Below, piece by piece: positions 54,320-63,228 of a stretch of 64,000 nt of DNA (positions are counted from its first letter, which is position 1; every line of letters starts with the position of its first letter). The translations under genes were made by a program, and so were the position numbers. Source of the DNA: Enterococcus sp. BWR-S5 (GTDB lineage: Bacteria > Bacillota > Bacilli > Lactobacillales > Enterococcaceae); NCBI RefSeq assembly GCF_016745255.1, contig NZ_JADOEQ010000004.1, forward strand, positions 1-64,000, written 5' to 3'. The notes under the pieces were generated by a model, which was not told the origin of the DNA, ran no database searches, and saw only the letters and a program-made list of their open reading frames with translations.

Positions 54320-55524
54320 TTTTTTATATCCTTAATCACTTCTAATAAATTTTCTACAACATAATCAACATCGTCCAATTCCATCAATGAATTCAACGGC
54401 AATGTTATTTCATTTGAGTACATGGCAAACGCCTGCGGATATGCTTCTATTTTGAAGCCTAAATTCTTATACGCAGTCAGTAATGGCAATGGTTTATAGT
54501 GAACATTGGTTGAAATTCCTTTTTCTTCCAACAACTGGATGACTTTATTTCTATCCGCTTCCGAAAAGCCTGTTAGAGAAACAAGGAAAAGGTGTCCACT
54601 AGATTGATTTTCTTCATCATAATGCGTAATGAAATCCAAATTTGACCCAGCCAGCTGTTGTTCGTATCTTTTTACTAACTGTTTTCTTTTTTCCAAAAGT
54701 GTCGCATAACGTTTCAACTGCACCAATCCGATAGCTGCATGAACATCTGTCATGTTACATTTATATGCCGGAGAAACAATGTCGTACTCCCAAGAACCGG
54801 ATTTTGTTTTTGATAATGCATCCTTTGTTTGACCATGCAATGATAGTCTATTGACAGTTGAATAAATCATTTCATCCGCCGTCTCTCCTAATGAACGCCA
54901 AGTCAGAGCACCGCCTTCTGCAGTGGTCAGGTTCTTCACAGCATGAAAAGAAAAACTTGTGAAGTCTGCTACAGCGCCGCTTTTCTGACCTTTACGCACA
55001 GCACCAAAAGAATGCGCTGCGTCTGCTAAAACAATCACTCGACCAAATTGCTCTTGCAGTTCATTTGTTGGCTGAAACAGCTCCTGCTTACTTTTCACAA
55101 TATCAAAAATCTTGTCATAATCACACATTACACCGGCAATATCAACTGGAATAATTACCTTTGTTTTTGGCGTGATTGCCTTTGCCAGTGCTTCATAAGA
55201 TAATTCAAAGGAATCTTTTTCCGTATCAACCAATACAATATCTGCACCCACATGATCAATCACACTCGCAGAAGCTGTATAGGTATAGGCAGAGGTTATT
55301 ACTTCATCGCCAGGACCCACGCCTAGCAAACGTAAACACATCTCCATACAAGCTGTTGCCGAATTTAAGCAAATGGTCTTTTCCGTACCACAATATTCTG
55401 AAATTTCCCGTTCAAGCTGTTTTGTTTTTGGACCCGTAGTAATCCAGCCTGATTTCAACACCTCAGTCACTGCATCTATTTCTTCCTGTGTAATATCAGG
55501 GGGTGAAAATGGTATATTTCTCAT
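54316..55524 (-). CDS. DegT/DnrJ/EryC1-type sugar aminotransferase (PglE/SpsC/PseC-like)
   Basis: 402 residues, PLP enzyme. SGWITTGPKTKQLE at the N-terminus, DEVITSAYTYTASA, the LADAAHSFGA region, and the PLP lysine in FHAVKNLTTAEGGAL. It transfers an amino group to C4 of the UDP-4-keto-6-deoxy-HexNAc from the upstream dehydratase. I start at ATG 55524 behind GAGGAG; the frame is open to GTG 55539 but that codon is in the binding site. 11 nt separate it from the dehydratase stop. Confidence 0.92.
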   Translation of the reverse strand: MRNIPFSPPDITQEEIDAVTEVLKSGWITTGPKTKQLEREISEYCGTEKTICLNSATACMEMCLRLLGVGPGDEVITSAYTYTASASVIDHVGADIVLVDTEKDSFELSYEALAKAITPKTKVIIPVDIAGVMCDYDKIFDIVKSKQELFQPTNELQEQFGRVIVLADAAHSFGAVRKGQKSGAVADFTSFSFHAVKNLTTAEGGALTWRSLGETADEMIYSTVNRLSLHGQTKDALSKTKSGSWEYDIVSPAYKCNMTDVHAAIGLVQLKRYATLLEKRKQLVKRYEQQLAGSNLDFITHYDEENQSSGHLFLVSLTGFSEADRNKVIQLLEEKGISTNVHYKPLPLLTAYKNLGFKIEAYPQAFAMYSNEITLPLNSLMELDDVDYVVENLLEVIKDIKK

Positions 55525-55535
55525 TAATAATCTCC

Positions 55536-57341
55536 TCACTTACTTGATTCATTCGCAAATCTTACTAATTCTTTGCTCATCTTATCTGTGTCTTTAGGCA
55601 AATGATTGACAAAGCTCATAACCTCGTCAATTGGAAAGCCGTTGACACTACCAATGAATATCTTATCAAACACCTGTTTAGAATTCTTTTCTTTACTTAC
55701 CAACAGCTCTTCGTATAATTTCTCTCCGGGACGAATCCCAGTCTCAATAATTTCAATTTCGTTTTCTTGGTACCCGCACAATTGAATCATATTCTTTGCC
55801 AAATCGTAAATTCTAACCGGCTCGCCCATATCCAGAATAAAGATTTCTCCACCTCCGGCAAGCGCCCCCGCTTGAATAACCAAACGACTGGCTTCCGGAA
55901 TCGTCATGAAATAACGAGTCATTCGGAAATCCGTAATCGTTACTGGTCCTCCTTGGCGAATTTGTTCTTCAAATACCGGAATGACACTACCTCGACTACC
56001 TAGGACATTCCCAAAACGCACAGCACAGAATTTCGTTTTGCCTTCTTCGTTCATGCCAGTGACAATCATTTCAGCAATTCGTTTTGTTGCCCCCATTACA
56101 TTAGGAGGATTGACTGCTTTATCGGTTGATATCATGACGAAGTTCTCAACGTTTTGTTCTTTAGCTGCTTCAGCCACATTTTTTGTACCAAACACGTTAT
56201 TTTTCACAGCTTCTGTTGGATTGTACTCCATCAGTGGAACATGCTTGTGAGCTGCCGCATGATAAACAGTATCCGGCTGATATTGCTTCATTATATCTAC
56301 CATGCGATTTTTATCTTGAATATCCGCAATAATCGGAATCATCTCAGTTACTTTATTTCCATATTTTTCCATCAATTCTCGATGAATCAAATAGATTGAA
56401 TTCTCTCCATGACCAACTAAAAGCAACTGCTTAGGATTAAAACGAATCAGCTGACGGCAAATCTCAGAGCCTATCGAACCGCCTGCCCCAGTCACTAATA
56501 TTACCTTATTCGTCAACTTATCCTTCAGCTGACCGACATCCAGACGTACCTCTTCTCTTCCAAGCAGATCAACAACGTCAATTTGTTTCAGGCGAGAAAT
56601 AGTAATATTGCCAGATGCAACTTCTTCCAAAGCCGGCATTGCATTCACAGGAAGTCCTAACGGAGTGATAATGTCCAGTATCCGTTGAAGTTCCTCTCTT
56701 TTCAATGACGGAATCGCAATCGTCAACATCTCAATACCATGCTCTTCAACAAGCTCAGGAATTCTCGATGTGTTCCCCAGTACTTTTACACCGCCAAGGT
56801 ACATTCTTTGTTTATCCAAGGCATCATCAATGAAGCCAACGACCTGAATATCACTTGTTGTTGAAGTACTCAAGCTGGATAACAAAATACGTCCGGCTTC
56901 TCCGGCACCAATAATCAAAGTTTTCTTTGCTCTGGCGTGACCATAACGTTTCCCGTTACGCCACTCCACAGTCAAGCGCCAAATCAGACGGCTTGAAATG
57001 ATTAGAAACGTAGTTAGCAAATACGTCAGCAGAAGAAAACGACGGCTTCCATAAAATAGAATAAGCCCTTCAAAAAGCACCGTAATGCTTGTAGCAGAAA
57101 AGATTGCCACCATTTCTCTCAAATTTGTAAATCGATTAATTCGTGTAAATATTTTAAAAATGAACCCAAGAACTATGTAAATCACTAACTGTAAAACAGT
57201 TGTTTGAACCACAAAATCTGTTGACACATGAATATATGGAACCATATAAAAATATGAAAATACATTTGCTCCGATGATGATTAGAGAATCCAACATCAGC
57301 AGCACGAATAATTTTTGTCTTCTCGACATACCACTAGCCAC
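55536..57341 (-). CDS. Membrane-bound UDP-HexNAc 4,6-dehydratase (CapD/PglF/WbpM family)
   Basis: 601 residues. Four N-terminal helices (about 10-125), a first Rossmann fold with GAGEAGR (145-151), and a second SDR domain with TGAGGSIGS (284-292), ISTDKAVNPPNVMGATKR (Met-x3-Lys catalytic pair in place of Tyr-x3-Lys) and MTRYFMTIPEA. It forms UDP-4-keto-6-deoxy sugar from UDP-GlcNAc, the entry step to bacillosamine-type and nonulosonic acid sugars. The start may be GTG 57341 or ATG 57329. Confidence 0.92.
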   Translation of the reverse strand: MASGMSRRQKLFVLLMLDSLIIIGANVFSYFYMVPYIHVSTDFVVQTTVLQLVIYIVLGFIFKIFTRINRFTNLREMVAIFSATSITVLFEGLILFYGSRRFLLLTYLLTTFLIISSRLIWRLTVEWRNGKRYGHARAKKTLIIGAGEAGRILLSSLSTSTTSDIQVVGFIDDALDKQRMYLGGVKVLGNTSRIPELVEEHGIEMLTIAIPSLKREELQRILDIITPLGLPVNAMPALEEVASGNITISRLKQIDVVDLLGREEVRLDVGQLKDKLTNKVILVTGAGGSIGSEICRQLIRFNPKQLLLVGHGENSIYLIHRELMEKYGNKVTEMIPIIADIQDKNRMVDIMKQYQPDTVYHAAAHKHVPLMEYNPTEAVKNNVFGTKNVAEAAKEQNVENFVMISTDKAVNPPNVMGATKRIAEMIVTGMNEEGKTKFCAVRFGNVLGSRGSVIPVFEEQIRQGGPVTITDFRMTRYFMTIPEASRLVIQAGALAGGGEIFILDMGEPVRIYDLAKNMIQLCGYQENEIEIIETGIRPGEKLYEELLVSKEKNSKQVFDKIFIGSVNGFPIDEVMSFVNHLPKDTDKMSKELVRFANESSK

Positions 57342-57346
57342 TCTTT

Positions 57347-58111
57347 CTAAAACAATCGGAATTTCTTCCTTTTAACTTCCTTAAACGGCAAAATCTCAGT
57401 TTCATCCCCATTTAATACATCTCTTGCACAATACTCCAAGGCCGTTGCTTTTCTTTTCCCATGATTCTGGATAATTGAATCAAACGCTCGCTTCATAAAG
57501 AAATTCCGACGCTTAATATTGTGCGCATCAGAAGCAATCATATGAACCAAGTTGCAGGCTACCAATTCCTTTGCCGTTGCTTCAATCTCCTTACCGAACA
57601 CGCCCACATAGCTTGGTGCTGTCACTTGTGCCAACGAACCAAATTCAATGAAGGGAATCAGACGATTGGGATCATCTATAAATCCTCGATTTCTTTCCGG
57701 ATGGACAATAATTGGACGATGTCCATGCTGTACCAAATTGAATAGTACCTGTTCTGCATAAACCGGAATTTCTTCGAAAGGAAACTCAATTAAAATATAT
57801 TTGTTGTTCAGATCAGCGAATAAAATTTCACCTGTCTCAATTTTCTCCAACAAGTCCTCACTGATCCGAACCTCCTGACCCTCATATAAATTCAAAGGGA
57901 TATTTCTGCTATCCAGCTCCCGCTGCAGCTCCTGCACCTTCAAAATCACTTCACTTGCCGGATTACTGTAGCTGCCATTGTTGTGATGAGGTGTACAAAG
58001 AATATGTTCGATCCCTTGAGCAACTGCTGTCTCTGCCATGGCAATGGCATCTTCCACACTCTGTGCTCCATCATCGACATTCGGCAAAATATGACAATGT
58101 AAATCGATCAT
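57347..58111 (-). CDS. cpsB: Capsule protein-tyrosine phosphatase, PHP type (CpsB/Wzh/YwqE)
   Basis: 254 residues of the PHP fold with metal-binding MIDLHCHILPNVDDGAQ, LCTPHHNNGSY, IVHPERNRG and MIASDAHNIKRR. It removes phosphate from the tyrosine cluster of CpsD, regulating capsule assembly. Ribosome binding site GAGGA; it lies 24 nt after cpsD. Confidence 0.94.
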   Translation of the reverse strand: MIDLHCHILPNVDDGAQSVEDAIAMAETAVAQGIEHILCTPHHNNGSYSNPASEVILKVQELQRELDSRNIPLNLYEGQEVRISEDLLEKIETGEILFADLNNKYILIEFPFEEIPVYAEQVLFNLVQHGHRPIIVHPERNRGFIDDPNRLIPFIEFGSLAQVTAPSYVGVFGKEIEATAKELVACNLVHMIASDAHNIKRRNFFMKRAFDSIIQNHGKRKATALEYCARDVLNGDETEILPFKEVKRKKFRLF

Positions 58112-58135
58112 TTCTATCCTCCTCAGTTTAATTTT

Positions 58136-58828
58136 TTATCCATAATAGTAATTTTGATCCACAAGGTTTTTAGCCCCGTTGTACACGACACCCAGAACAT
58201 TGGCACCTACATACTCAAGCAGACTTTTCGCCTTTTTCAATGATTCTCTTTTAGAAACACCTTCCCGAACGACAAGTATCGTACCATTTACTTTTGAAGA
58301 AAGTATCTGTGCATCGGTAACCGTCACAACCGGCGGCATATCAAAGATAATCAAATCATATCTCTTGCCTAATTCTTCAATTAAGCGCTCCATCCGCTGA
58401 GAGCCTAACAGCTCTGAAGGGTTGGGCGGTTTGGGTCCACTCGTTAATACACTCAGATTATCGACTCCTGATTCTTGAATCGCCTGATCCAAATACACTT
58501 GTCGATTCCCTAAAATACTGCTTAACCCATTTGTGTTTGAAAGACTAAAGGTCTTCGCTACGGTCGGTTTTCTCAAATCTGCATCTACCAGTAATACCTT
58601 TTTCCCGGAGTTGGCAAAGACAACTGCTAAGTTTGCGGCAGTTGTTGACTTTCCTTCTCCCGGACCGGAAGACGTGATAACCAATGTGCGCAAGTCATAA
58701 TCGACCATAGAATATTGTATATTTGTACGAATCGTCCGATATTGTTCAGATACCGGCGACGCCTTATCTGCTAAAGTAATCAGGCTGACGCCCTTAGCAC
58801 TCTCTTGATTTTTCAAATAATTTGGCAT
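58136..58828 (-). CDS. cpsD: Capsule tyrosine autokinase (CpsD/Wze, BY-kinase)
   Basis: 230 residues. Walker A SGPGEGKSTT, Walker A' VDADLRKPT, Walker B DLIIFDMPP. The C-terminal Tyr cluster is short (NYYYG). It needs the membrane adaptor CpsC for activity and autophosphorylates on the C-terminal tyrosines. It lies 12 nt after cpsC. Confidence 0.95.
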   Translation of the reverse strand: MPNYLKNQESAKGVSLITLADKASPVSEQYRTIRTNIQYSMVDYDLRTLVITSSGPGEGKSTTAANLAVVFANSGKKVLLVDADLRKPTVAKTFSLSNTNGLSSILGNRQVYLDQAIQESGVDNLSVLTSGPKPPNPSELLGSQRMERLIEELGKRYDLIIFDMPPVVTVTDAQILSSKVNGTILVVREGVSKRESLKKAKSLLEYVGANVLGVVYNGAKNLVDQNYYYG

Positions 58829-58840
58829 GCTAGTTCTCCT

Positions 58841-59638
58841 TTATATCCTTGTTCTTGTTCTACGAACAGGTCCTTGATCATCATCAGAATCATCACCCTC
58901 ATGCTGGTCAAGGGTGTCCTGCATTTCAGATGGTGTTCGAGTAATTTTCACGTTTAGCTCTTTGGCAGTCATATTAGGTACTGCACCAAGAATCGGCAAC
59001 TCCAGCTCTTCCGAAATGAACTCTTCACTTTTCAGTGATCGGTCAAACAATTCCAATACAAATGCAAGTAAAATACCCAGCATCAATCCGCTGGCAAAAC
59101 CAATAATCAAATTCAGCTTGTTATTTGGCGAAACAGCTACCATGTTTGCAGACGCGTTTGAGATAACTGTAATCTTATCTACACTAAGTGTCTGCTGAGC
59201 AGTTTCCTGGAAAACGGCTGTCGTTTTATTTGCGATACGTTCAGACAATATAGGGTCTGTTGTGGTTGAACTGATTGAAAACATTTGTGAATTCTGAGAT
59301 TGATCGACAGTTAAGCTGTTTTTCAGTTCTTCTATCTCAATGTTTTGATTATACTCATCCTTCATCTTTTGCTGCACAACACTCAGTACAGTATCACTTG
59401 TGATTAAATCCTTATAGGTGTTAATCATCTGCAAGTTGGCATTGATATCATTCACATTCGCCGTTTCACTTTGCGGCAACTTCACGATTAATTGTGATTG
59501 GGAGCTGTATTTTGGTGTTATAACAAAAAAAGTCATGACACCTGCTGCACTAACCCCAAGAATCATGCAAAAGATTAATAACGCAAATCGTTTCTTCAAA
59601 ATCCTAACTATATCCTGTAAACCTATTGTCTCTTCCAT
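58841..59638 (-). CDS. cpsC: Capsule chain-length regulator and kinase adaptor (CpsC/Wzd, Wzz domain)
   Basis: 265 residues. Two helices (about 18-42 and 176-198) bracket an extracellular Wzz domain with SQSQLIVKLPQ and NTYKDLITSDTVL. The cytoplasmic tail ends in an acidic patch then an Arg-rich tip (MQDTLDQHEGDDSDDDQ...RTRTRI). It controls polymer length and activates CpsD. It is the first gene of the capsule locus, with strong AGGAGG. The AT-rich upstream stretch (59650-59715) holds several TATAAT-like words but no clear -35. Confidence 0.93.
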   Translation of the reverse strand: MEETIGLQDIVRILKKRFALLIFCMILGVSAAGVMTFFVITPKYSSQSQLIVKLPQSETANVNDINANLQMINTYKDLITSDTVLSVVQQKMKDEYNQNIEIEELKNSLTVDQSQNSQMFSISSTTTDPILSERIANKTTAVFQETAQQTLSVDKITVISNASANMVAVSPNNKLNLIIGFASGLMLGILLAFVLELFDRSLKSEEFISEELELPILGAVPNMTAKELNVKITRTPSEMQDTLDQHEGDDSDDDQGPVRRTRTRI

Positions 59639-59727
59639 TGTTACCTCCTGATAATAATCCTTACTTTATATATTATATAACTTACTAACGCAATTATATA
59701 CTCTTATTGTTAACATTATGGATAGTC

Positions 59728-60705
59728 CTAACCATTTTCTTGTTTAACAAACGCAGCATAAGCCGCCTGCTCGTCTGTTTCTTTGATTATCAGTGCAGAA
59801 AAATCTCCGGCAATAAGTGTTGCCATCGAGCCTTGTATCGTATATGTAACTGTCGCGTTTCCAATTAGCTCCATCCAGTAGCTGCCATCTCCGCTTTCGT
59901 GAACAACCGTCTGAACCAGCCCGCCAACATTGCGAACAGTGATTTTCTCATAAAATTGCTTCGTATACAGCAACGTATACATTAGGCTACTTGCACACAT
60001 CGCTGTTCCACAAGCGCTCGTTAGACCTACACCTCGTTCAAAGGTCCGGACAAACAATTCATTTTCACTCAGTATTTCAACAAAGCTTACATTGATTCCA
60101 TCTGGAAAAAGCGGATTTTCACTGTTGACATAACCGGCAATTCGCTCCAGCTCTCCATCAAACAATCCCTCATGATCGACAAATGCAATCAGGTGCGGAT
60201 TCGGTACTGAAACAACGGAAAATTTCAACGACTCAGAAAGCTCCGGAATCCTCTCATTGATAACTGTTTGCTGGGAATAGTTCATCGGTACAGCTTCTTT
60301 ATCAAAGCTTACCGGCGATATCTCTACTTGGTAGGCAGGTACCCCCGAAATAAAATCAGTTGTTTTCCTTACCTTCAAATCCGCAAACATTGTTTCTACA
60401 GTAAAAAACTCTTCATTATACTTTTCAGACAGATACCTTGCAACGGTTCTTAATCCATTGCCGCACATGCTTGCTTCAGTTCCGTCGCTATTGATTACTC
60501 TCATTTTTGCCAGGCTGGTTCCCTGCTCTGTATTTTCTACAAGAAGAATCCCATCTGCGCCACCCAGTAGACCCGACTGTCGATTGCATAAGCTTTTTCG
60601 CAATTGTTCTATCTCTACTTGAGTTAACGGTTCTGCCAGTAAAGTCTCATCTAAAACAAAAAAATCGTTCTCAGATCCATGTACTTTCTGCAAAGTTATC
60701 TCCAT
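59728..60705 (-). CDS. dapF: Diaminopimelate epimerase
   Basis: 325 residues, somewhat longer than the usual 275. Two half-domains each with an active-site cysteine: MCGNGLRTVARY (first) and TSACGTAMCASS (second). Substrate residues SENDFFVLDE and NPHLIAFVD are present. It interconverts LL- and meso-diaminopimelate for lysine synthesis. I use ATG 60705, because AGAGGGG precedes it; the ATG at 60726 overlaps that site. No other lysine gene is near. Confidence 0.93.
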   Translation of the reverse strand: MEITLQKVHGSENDFFVLDETLLAEPLTQVEIEQLRKSLCNRQSGLLGGADGILLVENTEQGTSLAKMRVINSDGTEASMCGNGLRTVARYLSEKYNEEFFTVETMFADLKVRKTTDFISGVPAYQVEISPVSFDKEAVPMNYSQQTVINERIPELSESLKFSVVSVPNPHLIAFVDHEGLFDGELERIAGYVNSENPLFPDGINVSFVEILSENELFVRTFERGVGLTSACGTAMCASSLMYTLLYTKQFYEKITVRNVGGLVQTVVHESGDGSYWMELIGNATVTYTIQGSMATLIAGDFSALIIKETDEQAAYAAFVKQENG

Positions 60706-60751
60706 TTTAGAAGCCCCTCTCTCCATGACACTCTAAGTACTAGTATGCCAC

Positions 60752-60798
60752 AAAAAAAAAGAAGAGAACAGCTATTTTTGCTGAACTCCTCTTTTTTA
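60752..60798 (-). terminator. Terminator after sodA
   Basis: AAGAGGAGTTCAGC pairs with GCTGTTCTCTTCTT (a few mismatches), with a run of nine T on the minus strand. Confidence 0.82.
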
Positions 60799-60804
60799 TA
60801 TAAA

Positions 60805-61413
60805 TTATTTAGCTTTAGCAAAATATTCGTTTACAACATCCCAATTTACAACATTCCAGAAAGCAGAAATATAGTCCGGACGAACATTTTTATATTTCAA
60901 ATAGTACGCATGTTCCCATACATCTAGACCCAAAACAGGTTTCTTTCCTTCCATTAATGGAGAATCTTGGTTTGCTGTTGAAGTGATTTCCAGCTTACCA
61001 TTGTTCACAACCAACCAAGCCCAACCAGAGCCGAAACGGCCAGTTGCAGCAGTTTTGAATTCTTCCTTCATATTATCAAAGCTGCCAAACGCTTCATCGA
61101 TTGCTGCTTTGATTTCACCAGTTGGTTCACCACCGGCGTTTGGACCCATTACACCCCAGAAAAATGTATGGTTTGCATGTCCGCCACCATTGTTTCTTAC
61201 TGCTGTGCGAATATCTTCCGGAATACTATCCATATCGGAAATCAGGTCTTCCACTGATTTTTCACCAAGCTCAGGATGTTTCTCAATTGCTGCATTTAAG
61301 TTGGTTACGTACGTGTTATGATGTTTATCATGGTGTAAGTGCATTGTTTCTGAATCGATATAAGGTTCTAATGCGTCATAAGCATAAGGTAAATCAGGTA
61401 AAGTATAAGTCAT
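60805..61413 (-). CDS. sodA: Superoxide dismutase, Mn/Fe type
   Basis: 202 residues. Metal ligands in [28 protein letters not shown], and [22 protein letters not shown] is typical of this family. It disproportionates superoxide in the cytoplasm. The open frame extends upstream, but GGAGGAG before ATG 61413 ([10 protein letters not shown]) fixes the start. Confidence 0.97.
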   Translation of the reverse strand: MTYTLPDLPYAYDALEPYIDSETMHLHHDKHHNTYVTNLNAAIEKHPELGEKSVEDLISDMDSIPEDIRTAVRNNGGGHANHTFFWGVMGPNAGGEPTGEIKAAIDEAFGSFDNMKEEFKTAATGRFGSGWAWLVVNNGKLEITSTANQDSPLMEGKKPVLGLDVWEHAYYLKYKNVRPDYISAFWNVVNWDVVNEYFAKAK

Positions 61414-61457
61414 CGTAAATCTCCTCCAAAATTGTGTTTTAAATTCTATACATACTA

Positions 61458-61486
61458 AGAATACCAGACTTGAAAGCAACCTTCAA
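61458..61486 (-). promoter_or_regulatory. Promoter of sodA
   Basis: Minus-strand -35 TTGAAG (61481-61486) and -10 TATTCT (61458-61463), 17 bp spacer, about 40 nt before the ATG. Confidence 0.7.
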
Positions 61487-61639
61487 AATAATTGCCTATA
61501 ATTTTTTATTGTTGTTCTCATCTTTTTCTTATCCATTTCTCGCTATACTCATTATGTACGTATCACTGCATTTCTCTGTCATTTAGCCTCTTAGCACAAT
61601 TTTAAACATTTTTTAGGTTCTTCTTTTCTCGGAATATGG

Positions 61640-61903
61640 TAGTATAGGTTATTGAGCATTGAGACTGAACCATTGCATTTTTAAAGACTGCTGTTCCTTA
61701 AATGAAGAGCCGTCTTCTGACTGACAGACATAAACCAGCTTGTTTGCTAATTCTCAGGATTGGCAGCAGGTACATCACTCATGCTGCTATTGCTTCCCTG
61801 ACTTGGAATCAATACTAAGCATAAGAAAAGAGCCCATTTTGCTATTGCTGTCAATGCAAAGCATGGTGGCTTTCAGATTGAATGACAAAGGAGAGAAACA
61901 CCC
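61640..61903 (+). other. Long untranslated leader/spacer before ispG
   Basis: Between sodA and ispG 490 nt carry no gene. A possible extended -10 (ATGGTAGTAT near 61635-61645) would give a leader of about 250 nt. It contains a hairpin GCAGCA / TGCTGC (about 61762-61787). I compared it by eye with T-box and common riboswitch cores and recognised none. Confidence 0.4.
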
Positions 61904-62995
61904 ATGAGCAAGATGACCCACCGCAAAGATACTCGTCCTGTAAATGTTGGCGGACTAACTATTGGTGGCAGCAACGAGCTGTTTATTCAAAGCATGTGTA
62001 CAACCAAAACACATCATATAGAAGAGACAGTTGCCCAAATCCTTGAGCTGGAAGAAGCCGGATGCCAAATCGTTCGTGTCGCTGTACCTGATGAAGAGGC
62101 AGCCAACGCTTTGAGAGCAATCAAGGAACAAATTCACATTCCTTTAGTTGCGGATATACATTTTGACTATCGTTTAGCATTAAAAGCGATTGAGCAAGGC
62201 GTAGATAAAATCAGAATCAACCCAGGCAATATCGGACGAAAAGACCGTGTGGAAAAAGTTGTTACTGCCTGCAAAGAAAAAGGTATTCCGATTAGAATTG
62301 GCGTCAATGCCGGTTCATTGGAAAAGAAATTCCTACAACAATATGGGTACCCGACTGCTGAGGCAATGGTAGCCAGTGCCATGGAGCATATAAAGATTTT
62401 GGAGGATCTGGACTTTTACGATATCATCGTTTCCTTGAAGGCCAGTGACGTTAACTTAGCTATCGAAGCCTATTCCTTAGCCGCTGAAAGCTTTGACTAT
62501 CCTTTACATTTAGGAATTACCGAAGCCGGAACGAAATTTTCCGGAGGAATTAAATCTGCAGCCGGCTTAGGAGCCTTGCTTTCAAGAGGCATCGGAAACA
62601 CCTGTCGTGTCTCCCTATCTGCAGACCCGGTTGAAGAAATTAAGGTAGCAAAGGAAGTATTAAAGGCTTTTGGTTTAGCCAGCAATGCTGCTTCATTAAT
62701 TTCCTGCCCGACATGCGGAAGAATAGAAATCGATTTGATTCCTATTGCAAATGAGATTGAAGAATACATCGAGAAAATCAAAGCACCTATCAAGGTCGCT
62801 GTATTAGGCTGTGCCGTTAATGGCCCCGGAGAAGCAAGAGAAGCCGACATCGGTATTGCCGGAGGCCAAGGTAAAGGTATGCTTTTCAAAAAAGGAAAAA
62901 TCATTCGAACTGTTCCGGAAGAAATCATGGTTGATGAGCTGAAAAAGGAAGTAGACCTTCTAGCTGAAGCTTATGCCAGAGGCGAACAAATTTAA
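61904..62995 (+). CDS. ispG: 4-hydroxy-3-methylbut-2-enyl diphosphate synthase (IspG/GcpE)
   Basis: 363 residues. TIM barrel with [28 protein letters not shown] and [12 protein letters not shown]; the C-terminal 4Fe-4S domain has [12 protein letters not shown] and [21 protein letters not shown]. It makes HMBPP in the MEP isoprenoid pathway. Length is normal and all cluster cysteines are present. Start ATG follows AAAGGAG. It is isolated, with no other MEP gene in the window. Confidence 0.95.
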   Translation: MSKMTHRKDTRPVNVGGLTIGGSNELFIQSMCTTKTHHIEETVAQILELEEAGCQIVRVAVPDEEAANALRAIKEQIHIPLVADIHFDYRLALKAIEQGVDKIRINPGNIGRKDRVEKVVTACKEKGIPIRIGVNAGSLEKKFLQQYGYPTAEAMVASAMEHIKILEDLDFYDIIVSLKASDVNLAIEAYSLAAESFDYPLHLGITEAGTKFSGGIKSAAGLGALLSRGIGNTCRVSLSADPVEEIKVAKEVLKAFGLASNAASLISCPTCGRIEIDLIPIANEIEEYIEKIKAPIKVAVLGCAVNGPGEAREADIGIAGGQGKGMLFKKGKIIRTVPEEIMVDELKKEVDLLAEAYARGEQI

Positions 62996-63000
62996 TCAAC

Positions 63001-63041
63001 AGGTTGGAGCTTATGTCTAGGCATAAGCCCCAACCTTTTTT
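63001..63041 (+). terminator. Terminator after ispG
   Basis: AGGTTGGAGCTTATG pairs with CATAAGCCCCAACCT with one mismatch, followed by TTTTTTG. Confidence 0.9.
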
Positions 63042-63228
63042 GTTTTACCGTTTTTTTGGTACAATTGACTTATGCAGCGTTTTAAACGCGGACATCCCCT
63101 TAGCCAATACCTATTTACTGAATTAACGAATGGTGGTTGCTAAATGAAATTGGCCAAAGTACAATTATCGATTTTTTAGTCGTCAGTAAACGATCGATTG
63201 GCAATCACAGAAAAGGAAGTGAACACCG

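Noticed and set aside
61640-61903. T-box or known riboswitch in the ispG leader
   Set aside because: No T-box core (TGGNACCGCG-like) or recognisable aptamer core was found by eye; left as an unassigned leader.
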